Part shown: positions 7,693 to 15,719 of the stretch, in pieces | How the letters are laid out: each line of letters opens with the position of its first letter | Position numbering within the stretch: position 1 is the first letter of the stretch | NCBI GenBank assembly: GCA_945898195.1 | Contig: CAMDHM010000010.1 | Coordinates: forward strand, 1 to 64,000 | DNA: 64,000 nucleotides | Reading direction: 5' to 3' | Source: Pseudobacteriovorax antillogorgiicola | GTDB lineage: Bacteria; Bdellovibrionota_B; Oligoflexia; Oligoflexales; RGVZ01 | The notes under the pieces: generated by a model | Database searches by the model: none | Told to the model about the DNA's origin: nothing | Seen by the model: the letters and a program-made list of their open reading frames with translations, nothing else | Position numbers and translations under genes: made by a program

Positions 7693-9942
7693 CTACCTCA
7701 CATCAAGTTGGGTAAAGCCGTGTAGGCCAGCAATGGTTCGGTCATCAAGGATCAAATCCGCGCCACCGCCCAGCTGGATTGCGAAGGCGTAGGCTGTTGG
7801 CGCCATACCTTGATTGGCGAGTTCGGTGGCTTGGCTATCAGCTGTGGTAGCATCTTTTTGCCAACGGCTGATGAGCTCCAGTTTTGTGTTTTTAAAGCGA
7901 TCGACAACTTCTACCTCAAGCGTTTCGGCAATGGTCAGGTCCGCTATCCCGGTTTGGAACCGTTCTGCCACTCGGGCCGTCCGAAATAAGGCGGCTGCGC
8001 AATAAAGGTTTCGTCCGATGGCGCAAACACCATCGTAGGCGGCCTTGATCTGGTCGTAATCTGATCCTGTACGGACAAGGTGCGCGGTGGGGTTCTGAAT
8101 TTCAAGGCTGAAGACCTCATCGATTTCCTTGTTCCCACGGGTCTCGGCATTGATAAATAAAATTTCCCCCCATGCGTCGCGGTTTTGCTGATCGCCGTCT
8201 CCCAGGCGCGCCCAAAGTTTCGCCCCCTCTGATTTCGCACGGAAGATCACCGTCTTGTTATTGGATGCTGAAGAAGCGCGAGCCTGCGCTCGAAAAACGC
8301 GCAACAGAATTTCTGGTGGTAAATTGCCGAGGTGGATCAAGCGTTCTGCAGTTTCAAGCACAGATTCCGGGGGGGCGACGAGAACCTGAATATCCAAAAT
8401 CCTAGCAACGGCCTCCGCACGCGCTGACCTTCCCTTTACCTTGCTGGCAAGCCGTTCTAGCGCAGCGATACCATCACGATAGAAACCGTTTCCGAGGGCC
8501 AATTGGGCGTAGCCCTCGGTGATCTGTCGACCGCGCTCGCTATTGCCGTGCGAGATCATATAGCGTTTGCCAAGATAGAGTCCCGACTCCTCGTCAGCCA
8601 TATCGGTGGCCAGTTCAAAGCCCGATCTGGTCGCGTCCTCGTCAAATCGCGACGCAGGAAATTTTCCAATGAATTCCTTGAATGTTGCCAGTGCCTCACT
8701 GAAATGGTGAGCGCCTTGCTCGGCTTTTGCCCGTAGGAAAAAGGCCTCTTCATAGCGAACGTCTTTCCTGAAGTTAGCGGTGAACTCCGCAAATTTGCTT
8801 TCGGCATTGGTCGCGTCGCCGGAAGTGAGCAAAGCCTTGCCACCATTAAAAAGCGCATCCCCAAGCATTCCTTGCGGGTCGATCTTGCGCCTCCCGAAAG
8901 CCGGTTGCCAGCGCAGGGATATCGCATGGCGGGCAGCAGCTTCAAGCTCCGGCCAGGCCTTTTTGGTCCGAAGATGAACCAATGTAAATCCGCCTGCCTG
9001 AGAGCGGTGTTCGGAGGTTTTTCCAGTCACTGCGGCCTGAGAGTTCAGTCGCGGCTTCCATAGATCTAAGCCCTCTTGAAAATGTCCCGTCGTCCAGTCG
9101 ATGAGCCCAATATGAGCGTCATACGTCCAGTTTGAAATGCTATCAACTCCACCTTGATCTTGGGAGACGCGGGCGAAGATCTCTTTGAGCTCCTTGCGAG
9201 CGTTTGACTCAGTTGCGGCCTTTGAGTTGGCTAACTTGCCCTCGGCAACGTCACGCCATGGCGGATTCAATGGCCAATGTGCCAATACAGCCTGGGAAAC
9301 AACGGCGCTGTTAAGGTAGCGAAGGCGAAGATTTGCCTCGGTGGTCCGAGTTGGATCGGCAAGTTCCATATAGGCCCGTACTGCGTCGGCGTGCTTTTCA
9401 GCAAGTTGGTACAATCGCGCTAGTCGCGGACGGTACCCTGCAAGTTCGGAATCGGCGTTCGCCTCATTGCTAATCCTCCCCATCACCGTCAGCATCAATT
9501 TTAAGGAGGCAAGGTGTGAGTTTTTATTGGCTTTCGGCTTTTCGCCAATGGAAAGGGCCTTTTTAAGCCACTGGGAATAATTCACGGCGATTTTATGTTC
9601 CCAGTTCGGACTTTTTGGGTTTGAGCGGCCACCCTTTTGAGATGTTTTGATCCATTTTCCGTCGAGCCTAGCTGCCTCCCGTATTTCGATTTGGAAGCGG
9701 TGGTCCAGTCTGACCGCATTTTGCGGATCAAATTTAGATTTTTGGAGTCCTGCAAAAAAATCATTTTTTTCTTTCTGCAGGTTTTTATCAATTTTTTGAA
9801 ATTCAGTCGTTATGTTGGCAAGCGATTTTTTTAGCGCTGCTTGATCCACCGCGGAATTTTTTTTTCTTGCCGCAACATTCATCGCACATATAAGCGTCAT
9901 GGCAAGAATGTGGATCCGCGAATTTGGAATGGTCTTCATCAT
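7693..9942 (-). CDS. Large secreted TPR-like repeat protein
   Basis: About 749 residues with an N-terminal signal peptide (MMKTIPNSRIHILAMTLI, cleaved near NVAA). The rest is almost entirely helical and shows TPR/Sel1-like patterns: runs such as AEKHADAVRAYMELADPT, LTSGDATNAESKFAEFT and HHFSEALATFKEFIGKFPAS, the last resembling YbgF/BamD-type tetratricopeptide units. Likely a periplasmic scaffold that binds partner proteins. The start is placed at the ATG at 9940-9942, which follows GGGGAA; an ATG four codons earlier has no such site. It lies between a lipoprotein gene and a TPR lipoprotein gene with very short spacers, so the products probably act together. No enzyme motif was seen. Confidence 0.7.
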   Translation of the reverse strand: MMKTIPNSRIHILAMTLICAMNVAARKKNSAVDQAALKKSLANITTEFQKIDKNLQKEKNDFFAGLQKSKFDPQNAVRLDHRFQIEIREAARLDGKWIKTSQKGGRSNPKSPNWEHKIAVNYSQWLKKALSIGEKPKANKNSHLASLKLMLTVMGRISNEANADSELAGYRPRLARLYQLAEKHADAVRAYMELADPTRTTEANLRLRYLNSAVVSQAVLAHWPLNPPWRDVAEGKLANSKAATESNARKELKEIFARVSQDQGGVDSISNWTYDAHIGLIDWTTGHFQEGLDLWKPRLNSQAAVTGKTSEHRSQAGGFTLVHLRTKKAWPELEAAARHAISLRWQPAFGRRKIDPQGMLGDALFNGGKALLTSGDATNAESKFAEFTANFRKDVRYEEAFFLRAKAEQGAHHFSEALATFKEFIGKFPASRFDEDATRSGFELATDMADEESGLYLGKRYMISHGNSERGRQITEGYAQLALGNGFYRDGIAALERLASKVKGRSARAEAVARILDIQVLVAPPESVLETAERLIHLGNLPPEILLRVFRAQARASSASNNKTVIFRAKSEGAKLWARLGDGDQQNRDAWGEILFINAETRGNKEIDEVFSLEIQNPTAHLVRTGSDYDQIKAAYDGVCAIGRNLYCAAALFRTARVAERFQTGIADLTIAETLEVEVVDRFKNTKLELISRWQKDATTADSQATELANQGMAPTAYAFAIQLGGGADLILDDRTIAGLHGFTQLDVR

Positions 9943-9979
9943 CAAGTTCCCCATTGTTGGCCGGCGTCAGCGCCGCGCC

Positions 9980-10717
9980 TCAGCTACCCAAAAAGTTTGC
10001 CAGATTGTCGCGATCAGTTCCACCCAGTGAATTAATACTCGCCAGCGTCGATGTTGCTATGTCTGCAAAGGCACCACCACCGGCAGCGGCATTGGCTAGC
10101 AAACCCATGATCGCTGCCGCATCCTCTGCCGTGAGGTTGGCGGCCTGGGTTAGGTCGGGAAGGCCAGTATTAAAGTCTGTCGTAAACAGTTTCATGTACA
10201 TTGATGCTTGTGCCGTCTGATAGATTCCGAGCTGCTGGACGGCGCTGGCTGCGAATTTGTCAGTGCCTGAAGTCGCGCGAAATGCCGCGGGCAGGGCTTC
10301 GATGATCGTAATGGCCTGCCCCATAAGATCAATCTTAGCACGGAATTCTTCTTGGGTGAGGCCTTCTGGACTTGGCAAGAAAGCGTCCATGGTATCCATT
10401 ATCGAGCCACCTGCACCCGGGGAGCTCGAGGCGCTGGCGATAGCTAGAAGGTCAAAACCGGATAGGCCGGCATAGACGGCCGCCAGCAATGGGTAGCGTT
10501 CATAATTATCTGGTTCGTCCGCAATGGCTGCGGCGAGCAGCGTTTGAGCTGTTGCAAGATCTTGTTGATCCAATGCCTGGCGGATCTTCTCATCGGCAGT
10601 CAATTCGGTGCATTTAACCAATGGACTTGACCCGGGACATTTGCCAAGGTTTGACCGTCCGCACGACCCTATCGCGACGAAAAATGCGACCATCAATGGA
10701 CATACTACGTAGCGCAT
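9980..10717 (-). CDS. Ala-rich helical lipoprotein of unknown function
   Basis: 245 residues. The signal sequence MRYVVCPLMVAFFVAIGSC has a lipobox (IGSC), so outer-membrane or periplasmic anchoring is likely. The mature protein is helical and alanine-rich, with one TPR-like helix pair (QALDQQDLATAQTLLAAAIA), followed by low-complexity helices rich in Ala, Gly and Leu. An AGGAGG sits 16 bases before the ATG, overlapping the stop of the upstream barrel gene; no alternative in-frame start lies closer, so the spacing is unusually long. It is the second gene of the envelope operon. Family not recognised. Confidence 0.6.
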   Translation of the reverse strand: MRYVVCPLMVAFFVAIGSCGRSNLGKCPGSSPLVKCTELTADEKIRQALDQQDLATAQTLLAAAIADEPDNYERYPLLAAVYAGLSGFDLLAIASASSSPGAGGSIMDTMDAFLPSPEGLTQEEFRAKIDLMGQAITIIEALPAAFRATSGTDKFAASAVQQLGIYQTAQASMYMKLFTTDFNTGLPDLTQAANLTAEDAAAIMGLLANAAAGGGAFADIATSTLASINSLGGTDRDNLANFLGS

Positions 10718-10737
10718 GATTGAATTTTTCGTACCTC

Positions 10738-11811
10738 CTAAAAACCGGTGGCTAAATTCATGACATAGACATTGCGTGCTGAGAGTCCCGGTGAATTGGT
10801 GCGCTCCCTTCGGTAACTAGCGGCGCCAATTTTTAGAAAAATCAGATCAAGTTCCGTTCCGTAGGACGGGTAGCCATCGTAGTAGCCGGCAGCGATGCCG
10901 ATATAACCTCGCAAAAGGACTTTGACTCCCGCCCGGGTTGATTTGAATGCGGGTGTGGCGTAGGCATTCTGGAGGTCCCGCCGATCAATAGCGATGTGGA
11001 TGGCGTCCTTACCGGTGTGAAACGTGACAGAGGCTCCGGTACTAAGAACCTGCTTGAAATCGTCAACGGCATCGCCGCCACTGATCGTGGTTCCGGCAAC
11101 GTCGTCAATTTTTAGCGCCCAACGCCAGTCCATGTGGGGGCCTTGGATGAATAACAGGGCGCCGAGGTCGTATCCAATACCGTGGGATTGATTTACCAGG
11201 GCCGACAGGGCAGATGGATCCTGATATTGTGCGATCGCGTTTGGATCAGCCAAATCGATCGAGATCGCGGGCTCCGACATCATCAGATATTTCGCGGTGA
11301 TGCCAAGCGACAGGGGCATGAAGGGAACTCTAGTCGCCGCCGACACAGTGGCCCCCGTATAGGACTTTCCATTGAGGAGGATGGTCGGAAGTCCAGTGGG
11401 GCCGTATTCCTGCGCCTCCAAATCCACTTCGAATTTAGAGAAAAATCCAATTCCGCCGAAGGCATTTAAGTAGGCAAGCGATGTCTGCGTTCCAGCAAGA
11501 AATGGCGATTGGAAAACGTGGTCAACGAAACTCGAGCCACTTGCATTGGCACTTGACGCACCTGGCAAAAGGGTTTTCGCCATGGCGACGGACTCGGTGT
11601 TGATATGAAGTGAGAACTCGCTGCCGAGCCAACGGTGGAAGCTACCGCTGAAGGGGAGTAGGGCTGGGTTCGCGATTGCCGCACCATATCTTGACGCGCG
11701 GGTTAGGGATGCGCCCCCCGCCGCAATATCAAATGTCTCTTCGTAGACGGGAGATAAATCTCGTGCAGCGGCAAATGTGTTTAGCGAAGCCGACAAAAAA
11801 AGCGTGAACAT
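10738..11811 (-). CDS. Predicted outer-membrane beta-barrel protein (TraF-like)
   Basis: About 357 residues: signal peptide MFTLFLSASLNTFAA, then a segment of the type seen in TraF_2/FadL-like proteins (YGAAIANPALLPFSGS), and later many alternating amphipathic strands (for example YIGIAAGYYDGYPSYGTELD). The C-terminal residues VYVMNLATGF end in Phe, as is common for BAM-inserted barrels. The start is the ATG preceded by AGGG six bases upstream; the open frame reaches back to 12411, but that part is antisense to the PilZ-like gene and does not look coding. It is the first gene of the minus-strand operon, so its product may be the outer-membrane part of an assembly with the TPR proteins downstream. 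Substrate or role unknown. Confidence 0.6.
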   Translation of the reverse strand: MFTLFLSASLNTFAAARDLSPVYEETFDIAAGGASLTRASRYGAAIANPALLPFSGSFHRWLGSEFSLHINTESVAMAKTLLPGASSANASGSSFVDHVFQSPFLAGTQTSLAYLNAFGGIGFFSKFEVDLEAQEYGPTGLPTILLNGKSYTGATVSAATRVPFMPLSLGITAKYLMMSEPAISIDLADPNAIAQYQDPSALSALVNQSHGIGYDLGALLFIQGPHMDWRWALKIDDVAGTTISGGDAVDDFKQVLSTGASVTFHTGKDAIHIAIDRRDLQNAYATPAFKSTRAGVKVLLRGYIGIAAGYYDGYPSYGTELDLIFLKIGAASYRRERTNSPGLSARNVYVMNLATGF

Positions 11812-11898
11812 GGTGGTCCCTAACACCGCCGAATCGATTGGAGATTTTGGGTCTGTTTTCACTCCAATGTTATCGGTTGGACTCAAGAAAGATGGAGG

Positions 11899-12828
11899 AT
11901 GAACGAAGAGAATCTCAATGCTTGGGTTTGCGGGTCGGGGTATTTCGGAGTACAAATGTTCAGGTTTTTTCTCACAAGAAAGCTTTTTTCCGGGGAAACC
12001 CGCGATGTTGGGGCGGATGAAGCCTTGGCCGACGCCAAAAATCGTCCAAACCGCCGGATGAAGGAGCGATTTTCCTTTGATCATCGTCGTATGACGATGA
12101 TGAGCGATCAGGACATCATGGTCGTTCGAGAGGTATCTGAAACCGGATTCAGCAGTGTCGTGAGCGAACGCACGTGGAACAGAATGGGTATTGGTGATGG
12201 CTATTCGTCTCGGGTACGAATCGGGCCTGAAGTCCTTGAGTTCTCCATCAAGGTTGCCTGGAAGGAATCTCAGGGATCCAGCATGCTGGCAGATGGAGAA
12301 ACCTCTGCTCCGAGGCACTTTTTGGGCTTTGAAATCATTCAAGGCACAGAAACCTCTGAATCTGGTTGGCGACGATTGATCCGACCCGCCGCTTTGGCCG
12401 GTTCGCTGCAAAAAATTGAAAATTCATTTATGCAGCAGTTCGGAGCAGAAAAAATCTGGTATCACGGTGAGGATGGATGCGACCTAATGATTTGGTCCAG
12501 TCCAGACGACCTGAAAATGATTGCCTGGAGATTAAGTTACGATAGTCATTACGTCGAATGGCGTGATGGCTCAGCCTTTGAAACGGGTAGATCGCCCGAC
12601 CTTACTCCGGGTGTTCTTAGCAGTCAGGATCATTTTAATTTCCCGCAACTGCCGGCACTTCGAAATTCTGGTTCGGGGGGGGATCAAGCCGCAATGAATC
12701 ATCGACGACTGCGGGAGGCGCTTGATATCCTGTCAGCATCAGACGTCACCGAGGCGCCGGCATTAATCGAATTATTGGAAGGAGAATTGGCAAATCATGG
12801 CCCGAATAGAAGATCAAACATCCGTTAA
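11899..12828 (+). CDS. PilZ-domain-like protein
   Basis: About 309 residues if the first ATG is used. Residues from about 54 onward read like a PilZ domain: HRRMTMMSDQDIMVVREVSE (basic start, then small beta strands), SETGFSSV in place of the DxSxxG motif, a strand with VAWKE, and HFLGFEIIQG followed by WRRLIRPA. Known PilZ domains bind cyclic di-GMP through RxxxR and DxSxxG. Here the second motif is degraded (SETG), so binding is uncertain. The first 53 residues may not be translated: GGAGG abuts the first ATG with no spacer, and an ATG at 12058 begins the recognisable part. It overlaps the next small gene by 32 bases. Confidence 0.6.
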   Translation: MNEENLNAWVCGSGYFGVQMFRFFLTRKLFSGETRDVGADEALADAKNRPNRRMKERFSFDHRRMTMMSDQDIMVVREVSETGFSSVVSERTWNRMGIGDGYSSRVRIGPEVLEFSIKVAWKESQGSSMLADGETSAPRHFLGFEIIQGTETSESGWRRLIRPAALAGSLQKIENSFMQQFGAEKIWYHGEDGCDLMIWSSPDDLKMIAWRLSYDSHYVEWRDGSAFETGRSPDLTPGVLSSQDHFNFPQLPALRNSGSGGDQAAMNHRRLREALDILSASDVTEAPALIELLEGELANHGPNRRSNIR

Positions 12829-13135
12829 CTTGAACTTGCTGCGCGACACCTTGTTGACTTTCGTAGCCCGAGCAGGCAAAGGCAAGGACGAAGTTCTGCA
12901 AATTCTTGCCCGTGAGACAGGGGCTGCCATCGCGGCTCTCATTAAACAGCCATTATCCGAATTCGGTGCTGATCTGATAAAAAATCATCGGATTCAAGTG
13001 ACACTGGAACTGGTCCCCAAAGCGAAAGGTTCGGTTGCTGGTCATGAAATCTCGGTTGTCAAAACCGCAAAAAAATCCCGCGGAAATCCCCAGCGCAAGC
13101 CAAGATCAAAGCGGACCTCTGGCCCAGCTAAATAA
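12797..13135 (+). CDS. Small basic-tailed protein of unknown function
   Basis: 112 residues. It has an amphipathic helical first half (LRDTLLTFVARAGKGKDEVL, then AAIAALIKQPLSEFG), a short beta-like stretch (HRIQVTLELVPK) and a strongly basic tail with many Lys and Arg. The helical half and charged tail are somewhat phasin- or nucleoid-protein-like, but no family is recognised. AAGGAG lies 12 bases before the ATG. It overlaps the PilZ-like gene by 32 bases and the RlmD gene by about 90, a long overlap that raises some doubt about one of the two starts. Probably co-transcribed with both. Confidence 0.55.
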   Translation: MARIEDQTSVNLNLLRDTLLTFVARAGKGKDEVLQILARETGAAIAALIKQPLSEFGADLIKNHRIQVTLELVPKAKGSVAGHEISVVKTAKKSRGNPQRKPRSKRTSGPAK

Positions 13136-14465
13136 TGTCGAAATCAGTGCCGTTGCATTTGGTGGCAAGGGCATCGGCCGTGTTGATGGGAAAGTTTTTT
13201 TCGTGGCGGACGCTGTCCCCGGCGATGTTGTTGATATCGAAGTAACGAATGATAGCGGACGATATGCCGACGCGAAGATAGTGCTGTTTCAACAGCTGTC
13301 TCCCCTGCGTGGAAAGTCACCGTGTGCTTTTAGTGAAAAGTGCGGTGGATGCCAATGGCATGGTATTCCATATGAACAGCAGCTGGGTTGGAAACGTCAA
13401 TTTGTCGAGACGGCTTTAGGTCGGATAGGCAAGGTAGAAGCCTCTGTTCCAGTGTCAATTTCGGGGGCATCCGGGACCCTCGAGTACCGTAACCGCATTT
13501 TCGTGCGGGGGGTATTTGCCGCCGACGGTAGTATGAGCTTTGGATATTTTCAGCGCGGCTCGCGCAATCTCGTTCCGATCAATCGCTGTGCGATTGCTGG
13601 AGTGACGATAAATCGTGTTTTAGGTCGCCTCGGCCATGCAAAAATTGAACGTCCGAAATCGTTGTTGGCCGTGACACCATATCGGATGGAACTTCAGGAA
13701 ATTCCACCGCAGCCAGGGGGGAGTGACGAATCTATTTCTGGATCCGTCGGCGAAGCAAAAGTCGTCATCACGGTTTATCCACCAAGCCCCGATTGTCGCG
13801 ATCTTGATGCTTTTGTTGAGGGTCTGAGGCAAACAGAGGGAGTTTTCTGGGCTGGTTTGATCAAGGATCTTAAGGCCGCCCCTCTGGTTGTTTTTGATGA
13901 GCAGGACGGATTGCGATATCATACGCGTCCCGGGCAGTTTCAACAGGTCAACGTCAGTCATAACCGGCTGGTTCGATCACTGGTTCATGAACTGGTGGAT
14001 GGCTATAAGCCGGCTCGCATCTTAGATTTATTCTGCGGTAGCGGAAATCTTTCCTTGGGGCTTTGTCGGGCCGATCGTTATGTCGAGGGAATTGAATTTA
14101 GTGAACCTGCCATTGCAACCGCCCGAGAAAATGTTCGCATCAATAAAATCACCAATGCGCTTTATCTCTCGGGTAGTTCGGAAAAGCATCTCTGGAAATG
14201 CGCTAAGAAGGGCGAGCAATTTGATGTGGTTATTGCAGATCCTCCGCGGGAGGGTATGTTTAAGGATCTGATTCCACTGCAGAAAATTGGTGCAAAAGCG
14301 ATTATCTATGTCAGTTGCGATCCTGCGACATTGGCTCGGGATTTGGGGGCATTGATTCGCGGTGGATATCAATTGAAATGGGTCAGATCTTTTGATTTTT
14401 TTCCCAACACATGGCACGTTGAGACGATTGCTGTTCTTGAAAAGTCACCAGAAGAAAAAGTTTAA
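13044..14465 (+). CDS. rlmD: 23S rRNA (uracil-C5)-methyltransferase, RlmD/TrmA family
   Basis: About 473 residues. SAM-dependent RNA m5U methyltransferase of COG2265. It starts with a TRAM domain (VEISAVAFGGKGIGR), then the iron-sulfur cysteines CAFSEKCGGCQW with a fourth Cys in INRCAIAG, as in E. coli RlmD. The methyltransferase domain shows QVNVSHNRLV, SAM loop LDLFCGSGNLS, ADPPREGM and the catalytic Cys in YVSCDPATLARD. The family includes RlmD (U1939), RlmC and TrmA; the TRAM domain plus cluster favours RlmD, but the exact target is not fixed by sequence alone. The start is uncertain: ATG 13044 is used, TTG 13035 is possible, and both overlap the preceding gene. Confidence 0.9.
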   Translation: MKSRLSKPQKNPAEIPSASQDQSGPLAQLNNVEISAVAFGGKGIGRVDGKVFFVADAVPGDVVDIEVTNDSGRYADAKIVLFQQLSPLRGKSPCAFSEKCGGCQWHGIPYEQQLGWKRQFVETALGRIGKVEASVPVSISGASGTLEYRNRIFVRGVFAADGSMSFGYFQRGSRNLVPINRCAIAGVTINRVLGRLGHAKIERPKSLLAVTPYRMELQEIPPQPGGSDESISGSVGEAKVVITVYPPSPDCRDLDAFVEGLRQTEGVFWAGLIKDLKAAPLVVFDEQDGLRYHTRPGQFQQVNVSHNRLVRSLVHELVDGYKPARILDLFCGSGNLSLGLCRADRYVEGIEFSEPAIATARENVRINKITNALYLSGSSEKHLWKCAKKGEQFDVVIADPPREGMFKDLIPLQKIGAKAIIYVSCDPATLARDLGALIRGGYQLKWVRSFDFFPNTWHVETIAVLEKSPEEKV

Positions 14466-14492
14466 TTTCGGAATTCACAAGGGGCGTGTGCA

Positions 14493-15704
14493 ATGCGGCT
14501 TGGGCTTTATGTTCATATTCCATTTTGCAGTTTCCTCTGCCACTACTGTGATTTTGCCAAGACGGCCAATTACGATGCAATCCTGGTTCAGGATTATTTC
14601 GCCGCTTTGCTGAAACAATTTCGTTCGATGACGGCCCATTTTGAACGGACATCTGGGCGCCCAGTTTCGTTTTCGTCAGTTTATTTTGGTGGTGGAACCC
14701 CTGGTCTTTTTACCTCTGAATACAGTGGCCTTTTAAATGCCGTTTATGAGCACCTTGATAATGATGCAGAGATTTCGATGGAGTGTAATCCAAAGAATCT
14801 AAATAAAAGCGCGCTCGATTTATGGAAAAGCATGGGCGTAAATCGCCTTTCAATTGGTGTTCAAACCCTGCAAAAAGTTGGTTTAGAAGTCCTTACGCGG
14901 GATCATGATGCATCGACGGCCTTGCGGGCCCTTGAGTTGGCGTTGCACGCGATTCCCAACGTTAATATGGATTTAATTTATGGTTGGCCTGGACAGAGCG
15001 AAGAAGGCTGGGCGTCGGATTTGAAGCAGCTGGTTAATTCAGGGGTACCTCACGCGAGTTTATATTCACTGACCTACGAGGACCGTACCCCATTTGGGCG
15101 GATGGCTCGGCGGGGCAAAGTCCGCCCTGAGACCGACGACGCCTTAAGTGATCGCTATGTGGCAGCGCGAGAGGTTCTTGGCGCCGCGGGGTTTGAGCAC
15201 GATGAGGTCTCAAACTGGGCACGTAGCGGGTTTACTTGTCGCCACAATTGGCTCTACTGGGACTTCAAACATTTCGTTGGGATTGGTGCGGGTGCTCATG
15301 GCTTTCTTTCGGCGATTGGCGATGATGACGGCGATGATGATGTCGATGTTGGCATGCGGTACTCCTTTCCACGAGACGTCCGTTCATTTTTGCGTCATTC
15401 GCCAGAGTCCACCAATGCGGCAACTTTGATGGCTATGGTCCGGGAGCTTGGCGGTGAACTTGACGAGGGGCGTGATCTTGATTCTGTTTTGATTGAATAC
15501 GTTGGTGGGGCATTGCGGACCCGACATGGCATAGATTTGTCGTTTTGTGAAAAAATTGCCGGCCAGCCTTTTTCACCACGTCCCGTTATAGCTGAGGCCT
15601 TAAAGCGTCAGATAGCCTGGCGCGAGGGGAACCGTTTGCGGTTCGCCCCGGCGGAATGGTTTCGCGAGAATAGTTGGGCCAGCGAAGTTCTGCTCTCATT
15701 CTAA
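14493..15704 (+). CDS. hemW: Radical SAM heme chaperone HemW
   Basis: 403 residues of the coproporphyrinogen-oxidase-like radical SAM family. The cluster motif lies near the N-terminus (HIPFCSFLCHYCDF: Cys-x3-Cys-x2-Cys). GGGTPGLF, MECNPKNL and IGVQTLQ follow in the usual order, and a HemN C-terminal-like domain is present at the end. HemW proteins lack the extra N-terminal part of true HemN and are known as heme chaperones for cytochromes; length and N-terminus fit HemW. An AAGGGG site precedes the ATG. It lies 27 bases after RlmD on the same strand, so it is probably in the same transcript. Heme handling is relevant here because the act operon nearby encodes c-type cytochromes. Confidence 0.9.
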   Translation: MRLGLYVHIPFCSFLCHYCDFAKTANYDAILVQDYFAALLKQFRSMTAHFERTSGRPVSFSSVYFGGGTPGLFTSEYSGLLNAVYEHLDNDAEISMECNPKNLNKSALDLWKSMGVNRLSIGVQTLQKVGLEVLTRDHDASTALRALELALHAIPNVNMDLIYGWPGQSEEGWASDLKQLVNSGVPHASLYSLTYEDRTPFGRMARRGKVRPETDDALSDRYVAAREVLGAAGFEHDEVSNWARSGFTCRHNWLYWDFKHFVGIGAGAHGFLSAIGDDDGDDDVDVGMRYSFPRDVRSFLRHSPESTNAATLMAMVRELGGELDEGRDLDSVLIEYVGGALRTRHGIDLSFCEKIAGQPFSPRPVIAEALKRQIAWREGNRLRFAPAEWFRENSWASEVLLSF

Positions 15705-15719
15705 TCTAAAGCGGTTTAT

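Noticed and set aside
11862-12411. Long minus-strand extension of the barrel gene (about 180 codons before the signal peptide)
   Set aside because: It is antisense to the PilZ-like gene, has no signal or domain pattern, and a good start with AGGG lies just before the signal peptide.
15300-15360. GATGATGAC-like short repeat
   Set aside because: Encodes an Asp-rich loop in hemW (GDDDGDDDVDV); a local low-complexity loop, not a mobile or regulatory repeat.
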